Of a stretch of DNA of 64,000 bases, positions 55,349 through 64,000 are shown one piece after another. The notes beneath the pieces were generated by a model. The model did no database searches. It had not been told where the DNA came from and worked only from the letters and a program-made list of their open reading frames with translations. The stretch is from JAPOUP01 sp965221405 (GTDB lineage: Bacteria; Pseudomonadota; Alphaproteobacteria; Rhodobacterales; Rhodobacteraceae). The stretch is taken from contig CBDCSE010000002.1 of assembly GCA_965221405.1 (NCBI GenBank), positions 1,860,001 through 1,924,000 on the forward strand, in the 5' to 3' direction. Made by a program: the position numbers and the translations under genes. Positions within the stretch are counted from its first letter, which is position 1. The number at the start of each line of letters is the position of its first letter.

Positions 55349-56146
55349 TCATCGCACCACCACCGTGAAGTCGCACCACTCGGCATAGGGTGGGAGGCCA
55401 GCGGCGCGCAGCTCGGGGGTGGGCCAGCGGGGTGGACCGCAGTTCGGGCCCGGCATGAAAGTGGCGTGGTAGCCATACTCATTCCAGTTGGCAGCGGTCT
55501 CATGGGAAAGCGCGTCGCCGGCCTGCAATGAGTGGGTGTTGCTGAAGCCCGCCAGGCCGATCTTGCCCCAGATGCGGACGGTGAAGGTGCCGGTGGCGGT
55601 CTGGGGGGTGCCGGTCGGGACGTTGTCCATCCCTTGTTGGGGATTGGGTGGGCACTGGGGCGCCCCGCGGTTGGCAGTGTACGTTCGTCCACGAACAGTG
55701 ACCGTTCGCGAGCATTTTGGCTGACCCCAGTACGTGCAGGCTGTGGCGATGGGCATGCGAGGGTTGTAGGTGCCCGCCGTGTTGGAGAAACTGACACTCT
55801 TCGGGATTGCCATGGGATCATGACAGCCGCGCCCCACGCCGAGGATGGCGGTGCCGGGCCACTCGCGGGCCTCGATGTCCAGGCCCGTGGTGAGCCCGGG
55901 CTGGATACCGTCTGTCCGTCTGAAGTCGGCCAGCAGATTGGTGCCGAGGCCAATGACAGGACTGCTGAGTCCCCGGCCCGTGTTGGCCAGGACCTGCGTC
56001 CGGTCCATCGCTTCCATCGTCACCTCCTGGGCCCCGGTCGGGGGTGCCGGCAGGGCGAGAGCAGCCAGCACGGCCAGCGCCAGGGGGAGCCGATGCGCCG
56101 CCCTACGCAGGGGGGGGGGGGGGGGGGGCAGTGTCAAGCGGGTCAT
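55349..56146 (-). CDS. Secreted protein with a C19 tract in the signal peptide
   Basis: ATG 56146 encodes MTRLTL, six prolines from a 19-base C run, then a hydrophobic signal segment (LPLALAVLAALALPAPPTGA). The mature part has several Cys (GRGCHDPMAIPK, ATACTYWGQPKC, APQCPPNPQQG, WCDFTVVVR) and extracellular beta character (TATGTFTVRIWGKIGLAG). In frame as sequenced; a change in tract length not divisible by three would shut it off. Function and family unknown; probably related in role to the proteins at 55144 and 36153. Confidence 0.65.
   Translation of the reverse strand: MTRLTLPPPPPPLRRAAHRLPLALAVLAALALPAPPTGAQEVTMEAMDRTQVLANTGRGLSSPVIGLGTNLLADFRRTDGIQPGLTTGLDIEAREWPGTAILGVGRGCHDPMAIPKSVSFSNTAGTYNPRMPIATACTYWGQPKCSRTVTVRGRTYTANRGAPQCPPNPQQGMDNVPTGTPQTATGTFTVRIWGKIGLAGFSNTHSLQAGDALSHETAANWNEYGYHATFMPGPNCGPPRWPTPELRAAGLPPYAEWCDFTVVVR
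56110..56128. repeat. Homopolymer G19/C19 in a signal peptide
   Basis: Nineteen-base mononucleotide run six codons into the secreted protein gene, long enough to slip readily during replication. Confidence 0.9.
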
Positions 56147-56264
56147 GGTTGTCTCCGTGTGTTGGATCTGCCAGGTGGACACAACAACCACCCGGCAGAT
56201 CGATTGATGGGGCGAGGATACGGCCGATCGGGACGGATGGCAAGGGGGCAACGCGGGAAGGGGC

Positions 56265-57597
56265 CGGGTACGAGGGCTTCCGGGTGGCGCGCCGGCCCGG
56301 GGGCGAGGATCCCGGGGTGGTGGTCCGCCACCCCGCGGGCCCTGGGGTGGTCCGGCGCGGCAGGAAGGGGAGGACCGACCGGACCGGCGCGCGCGGGATG
56401 GTGCGGGCGCCGCCGGCCTGGGACGGGGGCGACCGGGACGCGATGTCCCCGGTGCGGGTGCCGACGGTCGCGGAGGAGGAGGGGAGACGCCTGCCGCCCA
56501 GGCGTGAGCGGCCCGTGCGTGAGCGGCTGCGGCTGGCGGGCGCGGTCGCGGGGCTCCTGAGGCTGCACGGCATTCCGCCCGGGGATCCGGCGCGTAAGGG
56601 ATACCGGGCGCGGCTCGCCGGGCTGCGGACCGCCTGCGGGACGGGGCTGCCGCCGGGGCTCCTGGCGGAGATCCACGGCATCCCCGGCCGGCTGGAGCTG
56701 GTGGTCGCGGAGCTGCGGATGGTCGAGGCGGACAGGGCGGCGGCGCTCAGGCCGGACCGGGAGGCGGCGGCCCGGGAGGCGCGTGACGGCCCCGGGGAGG
56801 ACGGTGCGGAGGCGGGGACGCCGCCTGGAGCCGTGCCGGGCCGGCTGAAGGGCATCGGCCCGAACGACGCGCTGCTGCTGGGCGCGGAACTGTTCTACCG
56901 CGACTTCCGCAACCGGCGCGAGCTGGCCAGTCTCGCCGGGCCGGGGCCGGTGCCGTGGCCGGGCGGCGCGGTGGACCGCGACCAGGGCATCAGCAAGGCC
57001 GGCAGCCCGATGCTGCGGAAACACCTGGCGCGGATGGCCTGGCGCTGGCTCCACCACCAGCCGCACGGCGCGCTGTCGGGGTGGTCCGTGCAATACGTGA
57101 GCGCCCGCGACGGGCGTCCGGGCAGGCGCGGGATCGTGGCGCTGGCGCGCAGGCTGCTGGTGGCGCCGGTGCGGTTCGCCACAACGGGGCTGGCGCACGG
57201 GGGCGCCGTCCTGTCGAAGGCGCCGGCGTAGGGGGAGGCGAACACCGAACACCGAACACCGAACACCCGGGCGGCCCGACGGGGCCCCCGGGGAACCCGG
57301 GCAGGGCGTGTGACCGGCGAGGGGCATGGTTCGCCGCATCCCGCGGCACCGTCCATCCAGATGGGTCCCGCCCCCCGGAACGTCGCACCGCCCGAACGGG
57401 GCACCCTGGTCACGGGGCCGGCGTCCGCCGGCCAACCGAACCGGACAGGAGTCTGGACGCGCCGTCGGGTGTCAGGCGCTCCCCGGAAAGCGATGTTCCG
57501 CCTGGAGAATCCCCGGGCGGCGCCGAGCCGCCCCAGAGAGGAGACGGATCGATGTGACACGTCATGAAGAAAGCGCTTGACGGGAGGGGGGCTCATA
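56265..57597 (+). mobile_element. IS110-family element, 5'-truncated second copy
   Basis: Similarity to the 37154-38937 element starts near 56265 (GGCTTCCGGGTGGCGCGCC) and continues through the transposase C terminus (SLAGPGPVPWPGGAVDRDQG, ISKAGSPMLRKHLARMAWRW) to the stop at 57229-57231 and the conserved non-coding tail ending near CTCATAGGAGC at 57592-57602. Lacks the DEDD head; RTDRTGARGMVRA replaces KTDRIDARKMVRA. Not functional. Confidence 0.8.
57232..57597 (+). ncRNA. Second copy of the candidate IS110 bridge-RNA region
   Basis: Conserved with 37154-37502 in reverse orientation, including the central CCGCCCGAACGGGGCACCCT block and GATCGATGTGACACGTCATG. Same position relative to the transposase stop. 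Confidence 0.35.
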
Positions 57598-58362
57598 GGA
57601 GCCGCCGTGGCGGCCCAGGCCCGGCGCCAGAGCGGCCCAGGCCCGGTGGAGGCGTCCGGACCCGGGGACGACCGGAAGGCCGGGCGCCCCGGGCGCCGTC
57701 GCGGCCCCGGCCCTGCCCCGAGCGCTTCATCCGTGACGTCACGAGAACCCTGTTCGCCGCCTCCACGGATCCGGAACCGATCGGGTGGCCCGGATGCCGG
57801 GCTCCATGCCAGAAGTCCAGGAGCATGACATCCGGGCCAGGCGATTCCAGGAAAGTCCAGTTGTCTTTGGCGCCGTCGGCCACCGCCGCGAGCCTCAGGT
57901 CCGGTCTGGGCGCCAGCCAGTGCGGCGCCCCGGCCCCGGCCGCGGCTTCAGGCTCGCCCTGCCCCGCTCCGGGAGGCGCCCGAAGTACCGGCTCTCCAGC
58001 ATGCTGCCTTCGGCGTCGACGAGGGCCACGACCCCGCACGACGCCCCGCGCCAGCCCGCGTCCGTTGGCTTTCCGTCCGTTGCCCCGGCGTTCATCCGCA
58101 TCATCACCCCGCCGGGCGGGACCGGCAGCGACACGGCCCCCCCGGGCATCTCCTCCCGTTCCCGGAGACCCGGCATGATCTCGCCGGAGCATTCCTCCAT
58201 GCGGTTTCCGGCCTCCCCGGAAAGCCGGCCCGGGGACGCCGCCGGGGGTCTCTGGCCGCAGAGCCGCCTCCAGGCGTCCCCGCTCCCGCGGGCCGTCAGG
58301 CCGCCCGTCAGGTACTCCGGAAAGCCGGCATGGTGGCCCGACCGGCAGGAATCGTGACCCAA
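57598..58362 (-). mobile_element. ISKra4-family relic
   Basis: Minus frames keep VSLPVPPGGVMMRMNAG, WRGASCGVVALVDAEGSMLE, SRYFGRLPERGRASLK, then VADGAKDNWTFLES, and HPIGSGSVEAANRVLVTSRM (the SGSVEAAN...RMKRSG signature). A deletion joins the WHGARHP segment directly to the GSGSVEAAN motif, and a frameshift lies near 57915. Confidence 0.7.
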
Positions 58363-58718
58363 TGGCGCGGATTAATTCCGGCAGGTGAACAAATGGCACC
58401 GGGGCGCCTACATCCGAAAACCAATGAAGTACCGGTTTGGCAACAACACCCACACCCATACCGGGACACCCTACCCGGCCCATTGCGCGGAAACGTCAAA
58501 CTCAAACAGTTCTTTCTTTGAGTTCCTCTTCCGGATCGCGCGGCACCGAACATCCTTGAACCCCGCGGCCTCAAACAATGTGGCGTAAATTCGCTCCACC
58601 GGCAGCAATACGCCATAGAACGTCGAGTTCCCCACTATGTAGTGCACCTCGCTTCCCTTCTGGACCAGCGGGATAAGGGACTCGACGTGTTCCCGGATGT
58701 CATGGAAATATTTGGCGA

Positions 58719-60050
58719 CACTACTGTCCCGTTAAAAATCGAATAAAGTCAATTTCTTAGGAAGGTCGGTCTGGTGGGAAGTGGTTTCGGAATCGGTAAG
58801 CGGTTGATTCAAGGGAATTCTCCCGGAACAGGTGACGTCCAGAATCTGCAGGATTGTGTGGAGACCGGGTCCGGAGTTGAGCCGTTTCCTGATGATGGCC
58901 ACGGGTACGTGGACGGAGACGGAGATCCGGATCCGGGTCTTCACGGCATTGGCCGAGGTGCCCGGGAATGACTTTATCCGCAGGTGCTGCCTGATCCACT
59001 TGAAGAACGGTTCCACCTGCCACCTGGAACGGTGGATGTCCGCGACCGTCATGGCCGGCAGGGCGAAGCTGTTGGTCAGGAAGACCAGGGTCCTGTCGCG
59101 TTCCGGGTCGCGGTACCTGATCCGCCGCAGCCTGTCCGGGCAGGCGGTCGCGCTGTTGACGCCGTCCGGCCGCACGGCCTGGTCGCAGACGAGGCCCGTG
59201 CTGCGGTCCACGGGCCGGGAGGAGAGGCGGCGGAGTTTCGTGTCCGGCTTCGCTCCCGGGACGAAGAGGCCGCCACGGAGGTGGAGGTGATGGAGACGCC
59301 TGAAGCCGGGGCGGGCCCGGTCCATGACATGGAACGCCCCGGCCTCCGGCACCGGGCCGTCAGGCACGTTGACGTCGTGTCTGTTGCCCGGCGAAACGTC
59401 AATGAACGTTGGGATGTTCCCGCGCGGGTCGGGCAGGGCGCGCATCCTCACCGCCGCCCTGGCGCGGCGGAAACGGGCCCGGGGGAAGACCGGGAGGCAC
59501 AGGTCGATGGTTGTGGAGTCGAGCGCGTGGACCGTGCTGTCGAGATCGACTCCGAAGCCGTCATCGGCATACAGGCCGCGCGCGGCCCGGATCAGGGATT
59601 GGGCGAAGTCGGCGTGGATGCGCCAGTCACGTCTCCCGTTGGCCCTGGCCAGCGTGCTGCGCGGGACCTGGCCCCGGAAGCCCATGTGGTGGGACCTGCC
59701 GGCCTGGGCGCGCGGGCAGGTCCCGATGTCACGCAGGCTTTCCCTGGAGGCCAGCCGGGCGAACGCCATGCTGCGGAACCGGTCCCGGCAGCTGAAGCGC
59801 CTGACGCGCCGATGACCGTTGTAGCGTTCGATACAGCGCCGAAGGGTGTGCGTCGGCGGGTGATCCATGACCTGCGCGAAGACCGGTTCGCCAGTGTACA
59901 TGGCTGGGGCTCTCCAAATGGGGGAATCGGCTGGAGAGCATGAATTTCGCGCACGGGCGGTCCAGGTCGGTGACACCCCCGGAAGCCGCTTTTCCTTATT
60001 GATTATGGGTGGTTACGGGACTTTCCCGTGAGTTTAACGGGACAGTAGTG
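58719..60050 (-). mobile_element. IS4-family element with intact ends and transposase
   Basis: A 1332-base element with perfect ends CACTACTGTCCCGTTAAA and direct repeats ATTTGGCGA at 58710-58718 and 60051-60059. It disrupts the methyltransferase gene precisely. Confidence 0.92.
58732..59901 (-). CDS. IS4-family transposase (DUF4372 head)
   Basis: A 389-residue frame from ATG 59901: MYTGEPVFAQVMDHPPTHTL, MAFARLASRESLRDIGTC, VHALDSTTIDLCLPVFPRAR (Asp), GAFHVMDRARPGFRRLHHL (Asp) and RSRWQVEPFFKWIRQHLRI (Glu). All three acidic residues are present and the frame is open throughout, though many A to G-type replacements (DRAR for DRAY) suggest weakening. Confidence 0.85.
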   Translation of the reverse strand: MYTGEPVFAQVMDHPPTHTLRRCIERYNGHRRVRRFSCRDRFRSMAFARLASRESLRDIGTCPRAQAGRSHHMGFRGQVPRSTLARANGRRDWRIHADFAQSLIRAARGLYADDGFGVDLDSTVHALDSTTIDLCLPVFPRARFRRARAAVRMRALPDPRGNIPTFIDVSPGNRHDVNVPDGPVPEAGAFHVMDRARPGFRRLHHLHLRGGLFVPGAKPDTKLRRLSSRPVDRSTGLVCDQAVRPDGVNSATACPDRLRRIRYRDPERDRTLVFLTNSFALPAMTVADIHRSRWQVEPFFKWIRQHLRIKSFPGTSANAVKTRIRISVSVHVPVAIIRKRLNSGPGLHTILQILDVTCSGRIPLNQPLTDSETTSHQTDLPKKLTLFDF

Positions 60051-61046
60051 ATTTGGCGACATATTTGGCGAGGATTACCCCGTTCTTGTTTTTGGCATGT
60101 CCTATTCCTTTAAGGGGTGCTTCGAGCAACGGATGGTGAACCAACCCCTCCGTTGGTTCCCAGTCAATCAGCCTGCTGGTCGCGACGCCCCATGTCCCGC
60201 CGATCGCCGACCAGTCCAGTTCTCCAGCATCACGTCCATTCTCCAGAAAACCAAGCCAGTACATGTAAGGACGGAGCTCCCGGATGTATGACATCCGGTT
60301 GGCATATGGTGGTGATGTGACTATCAGGTCGAAGGGGCCATCGACCGCCTGTCCCAGATTCCCGGCGTCCCCGAACACGACCTTTCCCGTACCGGTGGGA
60401 TTGTCGCCCGCACCCTCCAGCACGAAGCCCAGGTCATCGCCGAATTTCCGTTCCATGTCGGTGCCGGAAGGTATGTCCGATTGGATGCCCTCCCTGAAGG
60501 ACATGGACTGATGGTTGAAGGCGGCGTTCGAAAGTACGATGAGGGTCCTGCAGAACGCCACCAGAAGAAGGTTCCTTTCGGGCGACCCACTTTCACTTTC
60601 CGCATCTATGCCAGCTTTCAGCTTACATAGAAACTCCAGCGTCTCCCTGCACCACCATCTATCGATGTTATGGATGGGTGGCGGTTCGACGGGAGCGACT
60701 GTGTCCCGCATAACCGCATCGATCACCCGTGCATATGCGGCGCGTGTTGAAGCTATCGCGGCGCCGGAGTATCGAGCGGTCTTCACACCACCAAGCCACA
60801 CCAGAAAGGGGTTGATATCCGTCGTTACCCCCTCATGCCCGTGATACGCGGCGCTCAGGGCTGTTGTCGCTGTTCCGCAGAACGGGTCCAGGACGCGCCG
60901 GGACCGGTCGTGCCGGGTGATCAGCTCCTCCACTATCTTCACCGAATACGCGGGCGTCAGCCGCAGCCAGCCATGCCGGCCTGAACCTGCGTTGAATCGG
61001 TGTGTATAGTCCGCCCGCTGGCGCAGTCTCTCCCTGACAATGACGT

Positions 61047-61862
61047 TCATGTCGCCCCCGGCGCCAGCAGGGAGTGCAGGATGGCGTCGATCTCGCCTCT
61101 AAGCACTGAACTGTTCCGCCCGAAGAACGCCGCGAGATCGTAGCCGATGACCTCCCGCATGAAACCATAGGTGGAGACCAGCGGATCCGTCGCCGCGAGG
61201 GTACCTGTCACGACGGACCATCTTTCAGCGCGGTAACGCATCAAGACGTCGCTATCTATCTGGTTCGACAGAATGACGGCACAAGGGAAATAACCTTTCG
61301 TATATGCCGTCGCGGCGTTGGCGATATCAGCGTTCGGCCGCTTGGAATCCTTGCTTTTGTAACCTTGCCGAACCTCAAAAACCGTGCCAGACAGGCTTCC
61401 AAGCACTCTGTCGTCAACATCCAGTAATTTTGCGGATTCATGCATCCATCCGCAAAAGCGGTCGCGTCTGGCCGGATCGGTGATCCTGTCAAGCGGAACG
61501 CGCCCATCCAGATACAGGGTCCGCTTACGCCCGCTCTGCAATGTCACCTGATACGACCATGTGACGTCTACCTCCGACAGTCCGAGGGCGTCCCTGACCA
61601 CTCTCCGGAAAAGCCGCTCGCAACCTATGCCGATCTGCCGATACACGCTTGTCATGCCGCCCGCAGCTTTGTGCGCGGCATACATCATTGGGTTGTCAAG
61701 GCCGAACCAGCTGTAGAACGCATCTCCCTGATACAGATCCCGAAACTGCTCGAGCGTCAGCCCTCCGCCCTTCGAACCCTGCCCGGATTTGGGTCTGTAT
61801 TGTGAACAGACCCTTATCGCGTCCAGCACGATCTCCAAGTATTCCTCGTCCCTGGTTTCCAT
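61047..61862 (-). CDS. Type II-like restriction endonuclease
   Basis: A 271-residue protein from ATG 61862 (GTG 61871 alternative). FEVRQGYKSKDSKRPNADIA is the conserved nuclease motif of a family of type II enzymes paired with DNA methyltransferases; AYTKGYFPCAVILSNQIDSD and ERWSVVTGTL follow. Start overlaps the preceding stop and the stop overlaps the methyltransferase start (ATGA). Recognition sequence unknown. With the methyltransferase split, loss of activity or protection elsewhere must be assumed. Confidence 0.75.
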   Translation of the reverse strand: METRDEEYLEIVLDAIRVCSQYRPKSGQGSKGGGLTLEQFRDLYQGDAFYSWFGLDNPMMYAAHKAAGGMTSVYRQIGIGCERLFRRVVRDALGLSEVDVTWSYQVTLQSGRKRTLYLDGRVPLDRITDPARRDRFCGWMHESAKLLDVDDRVLGSLSGTVFEVRQGYKSKDSKRPNADIANAATAYTKGYFPCAVILSNQIDSDVLMRYRAERWSVVTGTLAATDPLVSTYGFMREVIGYDLAAFFGRNSSVLRGEIDAILHSLLAPGAT

Positions 61863-61867
61863 GGCTT

Positions 61868-62841
61868 TCACTCCCGCAACCTCTCGCCTGAAGGTGCCGC
61901 GCCCCGTTCAGGTAGTGGAACAATCCAGCCACCAGTACGGTCAGGCCGGCCCACCCCGTACGGAAACCCTGCCCCGGGTGGACGGCTCCACGCCGTTTGC
62001 AGATAACTCCGTGCAGTTTCAGGGTCTCTATCGATAGCCGCAATGATAGGTTCGCGCCCGAGTCCGACAAAGACAGGCCGGAGATTGAGGCGTTCGAGCG
62101 CCATCTCATCGGTGCGTGAAAACTCAGCGGCAATGATCGGCCCTGCCCGCATGACAGTCCCGCCGACGAGTGTATTCCCCTCATCTTCGGACGCATCCTC
62201 CACCCTCCTTACCGGAGTTTCATCGAGCAGTTTCCGCGCTGCTTCTCGACCGTGCCCCGATCCTTCCCCGGACTTCTGGGCGACCAGCCGCTCCAAGGCC
62301 CCTGCAAGTTCGGAGTGACCGAGCGGACGGATATGGTTGGCGATATGTAACCGGAGAAGACCGATGAAAAGGGCATCCCTTTCGGCGGGCGCGATGGCTT
62401 TGCCTTCATCGTCAGGAAGTCCGGCCGGCCGGCCGCGACCAGGGCCCGGGGCGTCCGGACGATGCTGCATGCCTGGCACGGCAGGTCCACCGTTTCCGTC
62501 CGCCCGTCGCTTATGAGATGCACCGTGTTGTAGCGCACGGTGTACGAGATGCCGTAAAGTTCCAGCGCCGTGTGGTATCCCAGCACCCCGTCCGGGCGAA
62601 GCCTGCTCGCGTAGACGCAGTCCTGAAGGGCGAACGGCCCCGGGAGGCGGCTGTCCGGGCCCGCCCCGTAGACGCCCCCGCCGACCCCCTGGATCCGTCC
62701 GGCATCGGCCTCCTGCCTGAGCAGGCGGCCCACCGGCACCGCACCCTTGGGCAGGCCCAAGGCGGCGGCGAACTCCTCCCGGGTGAACGCCGGACTGGAA
62801 TCGATGAAGCCGCGCACCCGTTCCCGGAGTCCCGTCGCCAT
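61868..62841 (-). pseudogene. AbiEi-like antitoxin head joined to an unknown C-terminal region
   Basis: ATG 62841 opens MATGLRERVRGFIDSSPAFT with a winged-helix (REEFAAALGLPKGAVPVGRL) and GYHTALELYGISYTVRYNTV, CSIVRTPRALVAAGRPDF as in AbiEi-type antitoxins. Near 62425 coding shifts to another frame (RDALFIGLLRLHIANHIRPL, EMALERLNLRPVFVGLGREP) that ends four bases inside the restriction gene's leader. The second part is unrecognised but probably belonged to the restriction-modification operon. No AbiEii toxin is present. Confidence 0.5.
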
Positions 62842-62889
62842 AACCAATCCCCGCTTCCGCCCGTAAAAATCCGGGGTTGTCAAACCCCC

Positions 62890-63004
62890 GTTCCACAGTG
62901 AAGTGCAACACCCGATGTGGGTGAGGTCTGGCTGAGGCGGCACATGATGTTGCGAATCGGCCGGATGGCGGCGACAGTCCCTGTGATGAAGCAAGGAGAC
63001 CGCC
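62890..63004 (+). mobile_element. Left end of an IS30-family element
   Basis: CAGTGAAGTGCAACACCCGA and following bases match the outer end and leader of the IS30 copy at 53620-54690 in reverse orientation; the transposase start follows at 63005. Confidence 0.7.
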
Positions 63005-64000
63005 ATGCCCGAGGGCCAGCGCCACCTGACCTACCCCGAGAGATGCCAGATCCACGCCCTGATGGAAAGCGGGCTTTCCGGCGGGGCGATCGCCCGCCAG
63101 CTGGGGCGCAGTCCGTCATCGGTCCCGCGCGGGATCCGGCGCAACGGCGGAGCCCGGGGCTACCGGCACGCCCAGGCGCAGCGGCTGGCCGAGGGGCGGC
63201 GCAGCGCGGCGTCGTCGGTGCCCAGGAAGATGACGCCGGGGCTGTGGGCTCTGGTGGAGGAGCGGCTGGCCGAGGGATGGAGCCCCGAGCAGGTCTCCGG
63301 GCGGCTGCGCCTGGAGGGCCACCCGGTGGCGGGGCGTCAGTGGATTTACCGGCACGTCCACGCCGACCGCAGGGCCGGGGGCCGGCTCTGGCGGCACCTG
63401 CGGCGCCGGGGAAAGAGGCCGAACCGGAAGGGCGGGGCCCACGCGGGCCGGGGCCACATCCCGGGCCGGGTGGACATCCCGGAGCGCCCGGCGCCGGGGG
63501 AGGCGAAGACGGACAGGATCGACGCGAGGAAGATGGTGCGGGCGCTCCGGGCCTGGGACGGCGGCGACAGGGACGCGATGTCCCCGGTGCGGGTGCCGAC
63601 GGTCGCGGAGGAGGACGCGAAACGCCTGCCGCCCAGGCGTGAGCGGCTCGTGAGGGAACGCCGGCGGCTGGCGAACGCGGTCGCGGGGCTGCTGCGGCTG
63701 CACGGGGTGCCGCCCGGGGATCCGGCGCGCAGGGGATACCGGGCGCGGCCCGGGGGCATGCGGACCGCCTGCGGCACGGGACTGCCGCCGGGGCTTCTGG
63801 CTGAGATCGGGGGCATCCCCGGCCGCCTGGAGCTGGTCGCCGCCGGGCTGAAGGCGGTGGAGGCGGAGAAGGCGGCGACGCTGAGGCCGGACCGGGAGGC
63901 GGCGGCGCGGGAGGCGCGTGACGGCCCCGGGGAGGACGGCTGTGCGCAGGCGGAGACGCCGCCTGGCGCCGCGTCGGCGGAGGTCCCGGCGCACGCCCGC
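63005..64000 (+). CDS. IS30/IS110 chimeric transposase, open to the window end
   Basis: From ATG 63005 the frame encodes the IS30 N-terminal half (MPEGQRHLTYPERCQIHALM, AIARQLGRSPSSVPRGIRRN, WSPEQVSGRLRLEG, RQWIYRHVHADR) and, after ERPAPGEAK near 63510, switches without a stop to the IS110 middle region (TDRIDARKMVRALRAWDGGD, RDAMSPVRVPTVAEEDAKRL, RRGYRARPGGMRTACGTG). It stays open through position 64000. The IS30 DDE domain is missing and the IS110 DEDD head is missing, so it should be catalytically dead, but it could bind IS30 ends. Its IS110 part is the least decayed of the three copies. Confidence 0.75.
   Translation, partial: MPEGQRHLTYPERCQIHALMESGLSGGAIARQLGRSPSSVPRGIRRNGGARGYRHAQAQRLAEGRRSAASSVPRKMTPGLWALVEERLAEGWSPEQVSGRLRLEGHPVAGRQWIYRHVHADRRAGGRLWRHLRRRGKRPNRKGGAHAGRGHIPGRVDIPERPAPGEAKTDRIDARKMVRALRAWDGGDRDAMSPVRVPTVAEEDAKRLPPRRERLVRERRRLANAVAGLLRLHGVPPGDPARRGYRARPGGMRTACGTGLPPGLLAEIGGIPGRLELVAAGLKAVEAEKAATLRPDREAAAREARDGPGEDGCAQAETPPGAASAEVPAHAR

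Larger units (their letters stand above)
58471..61050 (-). pseudogene. DNA methyltransferase split by an IS4-family element
   Basis: The N-terminal part (61050 to about 60051) has HGWLRLTPAYSVKIVEEL, the SAM-binding VLDPFCGTATTALSA and catalytic TSPPYANRMSYIRELRPY; the C-terminal part (58718-58471) continues FHDIREHVESLIPLVQKGSE, EVHYIVGNSTFYG and ends FDVSAQWAG. Removing 58719-60050 and one duplicate restores VAKYFHDIREH in frame. About 410 residues restored. It overlaps the upstream restriction gene by four bases. Probably inactive now, leaving host DNA unprotected if the nuclease is active. Confidence 0.85.

Overview
The window looks like an accessory, transposon-saturated region of an alphaproteobacterial genome or plasmid, most likely from a marine or host-associated relative of the Rhodobacterales. 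This placement rests on the style of the porin, the TAXI-TRAP transport genes, the BhbA-type reductive dehalogenase and the IS5, IS630 and ISKra4-like elements; no rRNA, tRNA, replication gene or other taxonomic marker was found. Two base compositions alternate: catabolic, toxin-antitoxin and restriction genes of moderate GC, and extremely GC-rich stretches that are almost all decayed insertion sequences.

Layout. 0-0.7 kb: end of a Panacea-type antitoxin with a small toxin-like gene. 1.2-4.6 kb: a tightly overlapping four-gene operon (galB, galC/ligK, galD, ligI) for the lower protocatechuate 4,5-cleavage pathway. 5.5-7.8 kb: a porin and a TbpB-like surface lipoprotein. 8.3-10.8 kb: an HTH regulator, a broken gene, a dual-OB-type protein and two DUF488 proteins. 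11-17.9 kb: IS relics around one NMT1/THI5-like binding-protein gene. 17.9-20.8 kb: hipB with a nonsense-mutated hipA, and a divergent XRE/membrane-protein pair. 22.3-35.5 kb: a second catabolic island with aldehyde dehydrogenase (broken), sulfatase, TRAP permease, TAXI receptor (broken), LysR regulator, pobA, a 1068-residue reductive dehalogenase-reductase fusion and an IclR relic. 35.5-36.2 kb and 54.6-56.1 kb: secreted proteins with poly-C tracts at their signal peptides. 36.6-48.8 kb: nested IS elements plus a TumE/TumA-like pair and a hicAB pair, the toxin gene of each being broken. 49.2-49.9 kb: an intact hicAB. 51 kb: a Uma2-type nuclease. 58.5-61.9 kb: a type II-like restriction-modification pair whose methyltransferase is split by an apparently intact IS4-family element. 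63-64 kb: an in-frame IS30/IS110 chimera running off the window.

The two catabolic blocks fit one route. A halogenated (probably brominated), possibly sulfated 4-hydroxybenzoate-type compound would be imported by the TRAP system, desulfated by the sulfatase, oxidised by the aldehyde dehydrogenase, reductively dehalogenated in the cytoplasm by the BhbA-like fusion, hydroxylated by PobA to protocatechuate and, after 4,5-ring cleavage (LigAB and LigC are not in the window), degraded by LigI, GalD, GalB and GalC to pyruvate and oxaloacetate. Import and aldehyde-oxidation genes carry frameshifts, so this route may be decaying in this strain unless the indels are assembly errors.

At least fifteen IS elements or relics belong to IS630, IS110/IS1111, ISKra4, IS5, IS4, DUF4338-type IS4, IS1595, IS66, ISAs1, IS30 and ISAzo13 families. 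Several insertions are resolved to the base by terminal repeats and target duplications. The relics show a strong apparent A:T to G:C substitution trend.
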